This document shows, piece after piece, positions 17,718-21,245 of a DNA stretch of 21,245 nt. Numbering within the stretch: position 1 is the stretch's first letter; every line of letters begins with the position of its first letter. Source of the stretch: Plakobranchus ocellatus (lineage: Eukaryota > Mollusca > Gastropoda > Plakobranchidae); contig BLXT01007728.1 in the NCBI GenBank assembly GCA_019648995.1, forward strand, positions 1,637,622-1,658,866, in the 5' to 3' direction. A program made the translations under genes and the position numbers. The notes under the pieces were generated by a model. That model was not told the origin of the DNA. It saw nothing but the letters and a program-made list of their open reading frames with translations, and did not search any database.

Positions 17718-18589
17718 ACATTCCATTTTGTGACATTGTGTGTCTTCAAACTTAGGGGAATGGCAACACAGGGGATATGATTTGCGCCTGAAGGCAATGA
17801 ACCGGTCAAGCCCCTGAAGGGTTGGCTCATTTGAAAGAGGCACTTGAAAAACAAGTCATCTAAAAATAATTTTGTAAGGTCACATTTTATACTCAGACAG
17901 CATAGAACGTGTGATCCACACTCTCCCTTTGGCAAAAAGACAAAAGTAACTTCATGACAACCTTGTAAACATAGCATTCTCCACGAGATCATTCAGAGCT
18001 CTCTCTTGGACGCCGCCGCTCTAGTGTTGTTGCAACAAGTGATAGTAATAAAGAACAAGAGAACTTACCATTCTCACATCTAGTCATAGTTTTCTGAAGC
18101 AATTCTTCTAGCATGTTGCTTTAAGCTTCCAGCAACAGCATCAGTCGAATACCTGAGTATTCAAAGTTATCAAACGCCAAGAGAATCTTGATCATGATTA
18201 TTACACTAGAAAAAAGGTAAACCATTTAAAGACAGGAAGGGCGCGAGGAAGATTGCGGATTCCAATGCTTAAGAAAAAGTTCATAGGGAGATTTATTTCC
18301 GTTGTTTCATATGATTTTGTACGGTACAAACAGTGAAAAAGCAGATTAGAAATCAACTCACAGCGCGAGATTTCACAAACAAAATTATCTCTGTTACATT
18401 AAATCGATGTACCCGTCTGCAAATAAGAGAGTCATGACAGATTGAACTGGCATGATAGAATATCATAATGTCCACCCTAACAAGAGGAAAGTTTAAAAAA
18501 ATGACATGTAATAAACGTACGCAGAGCCATTGCTGACACAAAGGAACCCCGAGGTTTTATCCAAATATGTAGATCTTTACTTGTACACA
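17718..18589. other. No gene recognised; possible minus-strand splice sites
   Basis: A minus-strand frame of 92 codons (17714-17992) and an overlapping frame reading GLDRFIAFRRKSYPLCC look protein-like but match nothing I know. On the minus strand a near-perfect donor ATG|GTAAGT lies at the 18068/18069 boundary. Just upstream the frame YSTDAVAGSLKQHARRIASE ends in a stop near 18080. These may be remnants of the same unknown unit as 14036-14430, which RTE copy A now separates. Confidence 0.25.
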
Positions 18590-18599
18590 TTACATCTCT

Positions 18600-18821
18600 C
18601 TCTCGGCTTGACTTCGCTGACGAAGATTAAGAGGGCAATGAATGTCCACGTTGTCTGCATGACCGCTCATGGCTGAACAAGCCGATACGGGATCGGCAGG
18701 CCCTGGAGCAAAGTCTGCAAGAGAATGCAGGGTCTGGTGATACAGCGGAGGCGGCCCTGGCCTTTCTCCTAGATCTCTTGTCTTTAATTGTATCTCTTCT
18801 GATCTCATTACATACTTTCAC
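18600..18821 (-). mobile_element. C-terminal zinc-finger fragment of another LINE
   Basis: On the minus strand a 64-codon frame reads KRSRRKARAASAV, then FSCRLCSRACRSRIGLFSHE and RSC. The pattern C-x2-C...RSRIGLxSHxRxC after a basic, Ala/Arg-rich stretch is the known C-terminal tail of a widespread group of metazoan LINE proteins. A second frame continues LIFVSEVKPRER, typical of the sequence just after it. Only this tail is present. No RT was found upstream, so it is a heavily 5'-truncated copy or a remnant. It is distinct from the RTE copies above, whose C-termini lack this finger. Confidence 0.7.
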
Positions 18822-19558
18822 TTATATTGGTTAGTCTGGATTGAGTCTAGATCTAAACTTGGAATGGCTGATGTTGTGGTTTGGCCTTGTTTACTTGTAA
18901 TTGTAATGCTTGGACAAAGTTTGAGTAAAGCTAGGTTAGATTTATTTTAGTTTACCAGTTTTAGCTTTGTTTATCTTTTAGGTCTAGGGATTTCCAGAGG
19001 GTCGAACATGTGAAAAGAATGTATACAGGAAGTTGTTAGAACGTATCCTTGTTACACGATAGGCATGTCATGCTTATGTTTAAAAGGCTGATGAAAGAGA
19101 GTAGATCTAAGTAATGAAGGAACTTAAATTGCTGTTCTGAAATTGTTCTTGATTTAAATTAATAAAATTTTGGTGAAATTTTCAGCAGGAATTGGAGTAA
19201 TTTCTGACCCATTTAGTCTATTTAAAAGAACTCATTGTCACAGGCAATATGAAAATAGATTTATAACTAAAAAGCACTAAGTCATTTGCAGCAATTCGCA
19301 AGAGAGAAATCATCAAAATATTGTTCTCAACTGAATATTTTATTCTGAGTTTAATCCAGATTATCTCAAATGATCTGAGGATCGATGCAAATTTCCTGCA
19401 GCGTTTGGGAATGATGAAAATCAAAGTTGTCTGAATCATATACGATTACTTGTGTAAGATTGAAGATATTGCAATTTCCTTATTAAATAGATCGCAGAAA
19501 TCTATGAAGCGTCCTGAAATATCTGGTAAAAAAAATCAAAAGCTGTATCGCAGAGGAC
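18822..19558. other. No gene recognised
   Basis: AT-rich DNA between the LINE tail and the LTR element, with two AGATCT-type runs (18844-18858 and 19101-19110). The minus frame at 19218-19439 has no support as a gene. Confidence 0.5.
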
Positions 19559-19802
19559 TGTAGCGATATCACTCATAATGACCTTATCATGTTTCATATC
19601 CTCCTTACTGTAGTTCTCCTTTTATTATTTTCCATGTTTCGTAATTTAGTTTGTTTTGTTGTGATGTTGACCCAAAAAAGAAAAAGTGAAAGTAGAAAGA
19701 CTCGCTCTCGCTGGTTTGGGATTGTTGTCAATAAGGTTGAATAAAAAGCTCTTACGACTTAACAAAGATTTCCAAGTTTTACTTATTGTAAGGACGCTTT
19801 AT
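19559..19802 (+). repeat. Probable 5' LTR
   Basis: The right edge is fixed by the primer-binding site at 19803. A TGTAGCGATATC start at 19559 would give an LTR of about 244 bp with AATAAA at 19740-19745. The left edge is a guess because no second LTR is visible for comparison. Confidence 0.4.
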
Positions 19803-19817
19803 TGGTGACCCCGACGT
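19803..19817 (+). other. Primer-binding site
   Basis: TGGTGACCCCGACGT begins with TGG, the complement of a tRNA CCA end. This sequence is common just after the 5' LTR of invertebrate Gypsy-type elements. I do not assign the tRNA. Confidence 0.75.
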
Positions 19818-19940
19818 TAAGTAAACACATCACAAGCAATAGATTTTTAGAATACAAATATAGATCTAAAAACTAGCTTACTGCGCGAGTTAGCCGGCTA
19901 ACACTACAGTCTACACTCCCTATACAGCTCCATACTGGAT

Positions 19941-19957
19941 TTAGATCTAGATCTAGG
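19941..19957. repeat. AGATCTAGATCTAG run in the retrotransposon leader
   Basis: TTAGATCTAGATCTAGG lies between the primer-binding site and the gag start, with a shorter copy at 19861-19868. Confidence 0.8.
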
Positions 19958-20015
19958 TCTATTCCTCCATTTTTCAACCTAATATCATAATTTTGACAGC
20001 CTTAGACCTTTAACC

Positions 20016-20864
20016 ATGGAAATCGATGCTATCAAACAGCTGGCGGACGCAATCAGAGAGCAAACTCTTCACGCAACGCAGGCCACAACTACAACAGTTT
20101 CGTCAGTATCGGCAGTCGCCTTCAAGGCACCACAGTTTTGGCAAACAAACGCCAAGGCGTGGTTTATCCGCTTAGAAGCATCCTTCAACACACACACGCC
20201 ACCGATTACACAGGACTTAACTAAGTTCCACCATGTGATTCAGCTCTTGGATTCTTTTACTGCACGCCGCGTCCAAGCAGTGTTGGAAAACCCGCCTCCG
20301 GTAGGGAAGTATGACAGCCTAAAATCGGCTCTCCTCGATGCTTATAAAGCGACGCAGCTTCAAAAAGACCAAGAACTGCTCAACCTCAATGGTTTAGGTG
20401 ACCGCAAGCCATCAGAGCTTCTCCAACACATGCGGAGCCTTAAACATGATCCTGGAACACTTTTCCGTGCCCTTTTCCTAAACCAATTGCCCCCTGATGT
20501 CCGCCGCATTCTGGCTCAGACTCCAGATGCTGACCTTGACACCCTCTCAAAGACAGCTGATGGAATAATGGACGTAGAATTTGTGGCTGCTGCAACGCGT
20601 TCCGTTCAAAATACTTCCCCAATCGAGGTGACATATGAGGAACAGGCTAACTCCGGTTATGGAGACGTCAATGCCCTCCAAAGGAATCACCGTTTCCGAC
20701 AGAAGCATAGGACTACGACCCCTACCCCTACTTTCGTCTTATGCAAATACCACACCCGATTCGCTTCCAAGGCTAGATCCTGCGAGCATTTCGTCGATGG
20801 CCGACCTTGTGCAATGTCTCCACGTCAATCCAGCCAGGGAAACGACAGAGCCAGTGCAAAATAG
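20016..20864 (+). CDS. Gag of the Ty3/Gypsy element
   Basis: This 282-residue frame starts at an ATG in a favourable ACCATGG context. Residues about 32-195 match the Gag capsid-type domain of invertebrate Gypsy elements (DUF7041): APQFWQTNAKAWFIRLEASF, then KFHHVIQLLD, KYDSLKSALLDAY, LGDRKPSELLQHM, FLNQLPPDVRRILAQ and LSKTADGIMDV. Gag forms the particle in which reverse transcription occurs. A later stretch, CKYHTRFASKARSC (about residues 242-255), corresponds to the YH.RFG..A..C box that precedes the protease in this family. Length is near the usual value for this gag type. The gene is intact as far as its main domain goes. Confidence 0.9.
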   Translation: MEIDAIKQLADAIREQTLHATQATTTTVSSVSAVAFKAPQFWQTNAKAWFIRLEASFNTHTPPITQDLTKFHHVIQLLDSFTARRVQAVLENPPPVGKYDSLKSALLDAYKATQLQKDQELLNLNGLGDRKPSELLQHMRSLKHDPGTLFRALFLNQLPPDVRRILAQTPDADLDTLSKTADGIMDVEFVAAATRSVQNTSPIEVTYEEQANSGYGDVNALQRNHRFRQKHRTTTPTPTFVLCKYHTRFASKARSCEHFVDGRPCAMSPRQSSQGNDRASAK

Positions 20865-20904
20865 AGGGCCCTGCTGGCTTGATCAATGCCCCTGCAATCT
20901 GTGC

Positions 20905-21245
20905 GATCAACTCCAGTTCTATCTCGGTCACTGATATCATTTCAGGTCTTTCTTTCTTAGTAGACACTGGAGTGGAAGAATCTGTTTTTCCAGCCACAAA
21001 TACGGATAAAAAAAATCTCGCGGCCCCAATCTCATAGCAGCTAATGGGTCGACTATCGCGACTTATGGGAAACGACCGATTTCTTTAAAACTCAGCAAAA
21101 CCACGCTATTCAAACAGAAATTCTGGATAGCCGACGTCACTCAGCCAATATTGGGGGCAGATTTTTCCCCAGCCACCGTCTTGCCATCGACCTCAACAAC
21201 AAGAGATTGGTTTCGCTGGACGGTGGCCTTATTGTCAACGCTAGG
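20905..21245 (+). pseudogene. Pol start: retropepsin region of the Ty3/Gypsy element
   Basis: The aspartic protease signature FLVDTG lies at about 20955-20972, followed by ESVFPAT. Farther on are ATYGKRPISL and WIADVTQPILGADF (to about 21165), the conserved stretch between protease and reverse transcriptase in this family. The protease cuts the Gag-Pol polyprotein. The region is cut off by the window edge. The pieces are not all in one open frame, so I treat it as a fossil. Confidence 0.75.

Larger units (their letters stand above)
19559..21245 (+). mobile_element. Ty3/Gypsy (Metaviridae) LTR retrotransposon, 5' part
   Basis: The visible order is the canonical one: probable 5' LTR, primer-binding site, untranslated leader, gag, then the retropepsin start of pol, running off the right edge. 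The gag type (DUF7041-like) and the pepsin context (DTG..ESVFPA, then ADVTQPILGADF) place it among invertebrate Metaviridae. Protease and gag are in different frames, an arrangement the family often uses. The visible part appears broken, with a few interruptions in pol. Age cannot be estimated because the 3' LTR is outside the window, but the intact-looking gag suggests it is not very old. Confidence 0.88.

Noticed and set aside
18080-18153. Possible terminal minus-strand exon YSTDAVAGSLKQHARRIASE
   Set aside because: Short, with a weak acceptor and no family recognised. It is mentioned only as part of the unassigned region.
1-21245. CRISPR arrays, tRNA or rRNA genes, bacterial operons
   Set aside because: No regular spaced repeats of the CRISPR type, no tRNA A/B box pairs or cloverleaf noticed, and no Shine-Dalgarno-led gene series. 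The window is eukaryotic.

Overview
The window is AT-rich, intron-rich animal DNA. It has no operons or bacterial-type genes. It holds three spliced exons of one host gene, three LINE copies of the RTE group, one LINE copy of an RNase H-bearing (I/Jockey-type) group, a short zinc-finger tail of a further LINE, the 5' part of a Ty3/Gypsy LTR retrotransposon, and many microsatellites. Invertebrate-type LINEs, dispersed TCTAGATCTAGA-like hexamer runs and (CAA)n/(ATC)n microsatellites make an invertebrate, perhaps a gastropod mollusc, my best guess. That identification is inference only.

Layout: 1-84 is a microsatellite. 1193-2231 (+) is an old, ORF-less RTE copy (copy C). 2632-2699, 3854-3940 and 4282-4457 (+) are consecutive exons, with matching phases and good splice sites, of an SLC5-family sodium:solute symporter. 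A possible further exon lies at 7725. 4458-7724 is non-coding with large (CAA)n and (TC)n repeats and a small poly(A)-ended insertion. 7877-9540 (-) is a decayed I/Jockey-type LINE ending in a (GAAA)n tail. 9541-11363 has no recognised gene, only two short open frames. 11364-13435 (-) is a 5'-truncated RTE copy (copy B). 13436-13855 carries an odd degenerate dyad repeat. 14036-14430 (-) looks coding but is unrecognised. 14440-17709 (-) is an essentially full-length RTE LINE (copy A, about 3.27 kb) flanked by an 8-bp target-site duplication. 17718-18589 is unassigned. 18600-18821 (-) is the zinc-finger C-terminus of another LINE. 19559-21245 (+) is the LTR, primer-binding site, gag and start of pol of a Metaviridae-type element that runs off the window.

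The only host gene I can support is the SLC5 symporter. Everything else recognisable is mobile DNA of differing age. The most interesting structural points are these: the RTE stop codon lies inside the TGATGATGA tail in two copies; those two copies have lost different catalytic residues; a third copy is visible only by alignment to the second; and an unexplained dyad repeat lies between copies A and B. I did not find a clearly new biological system.
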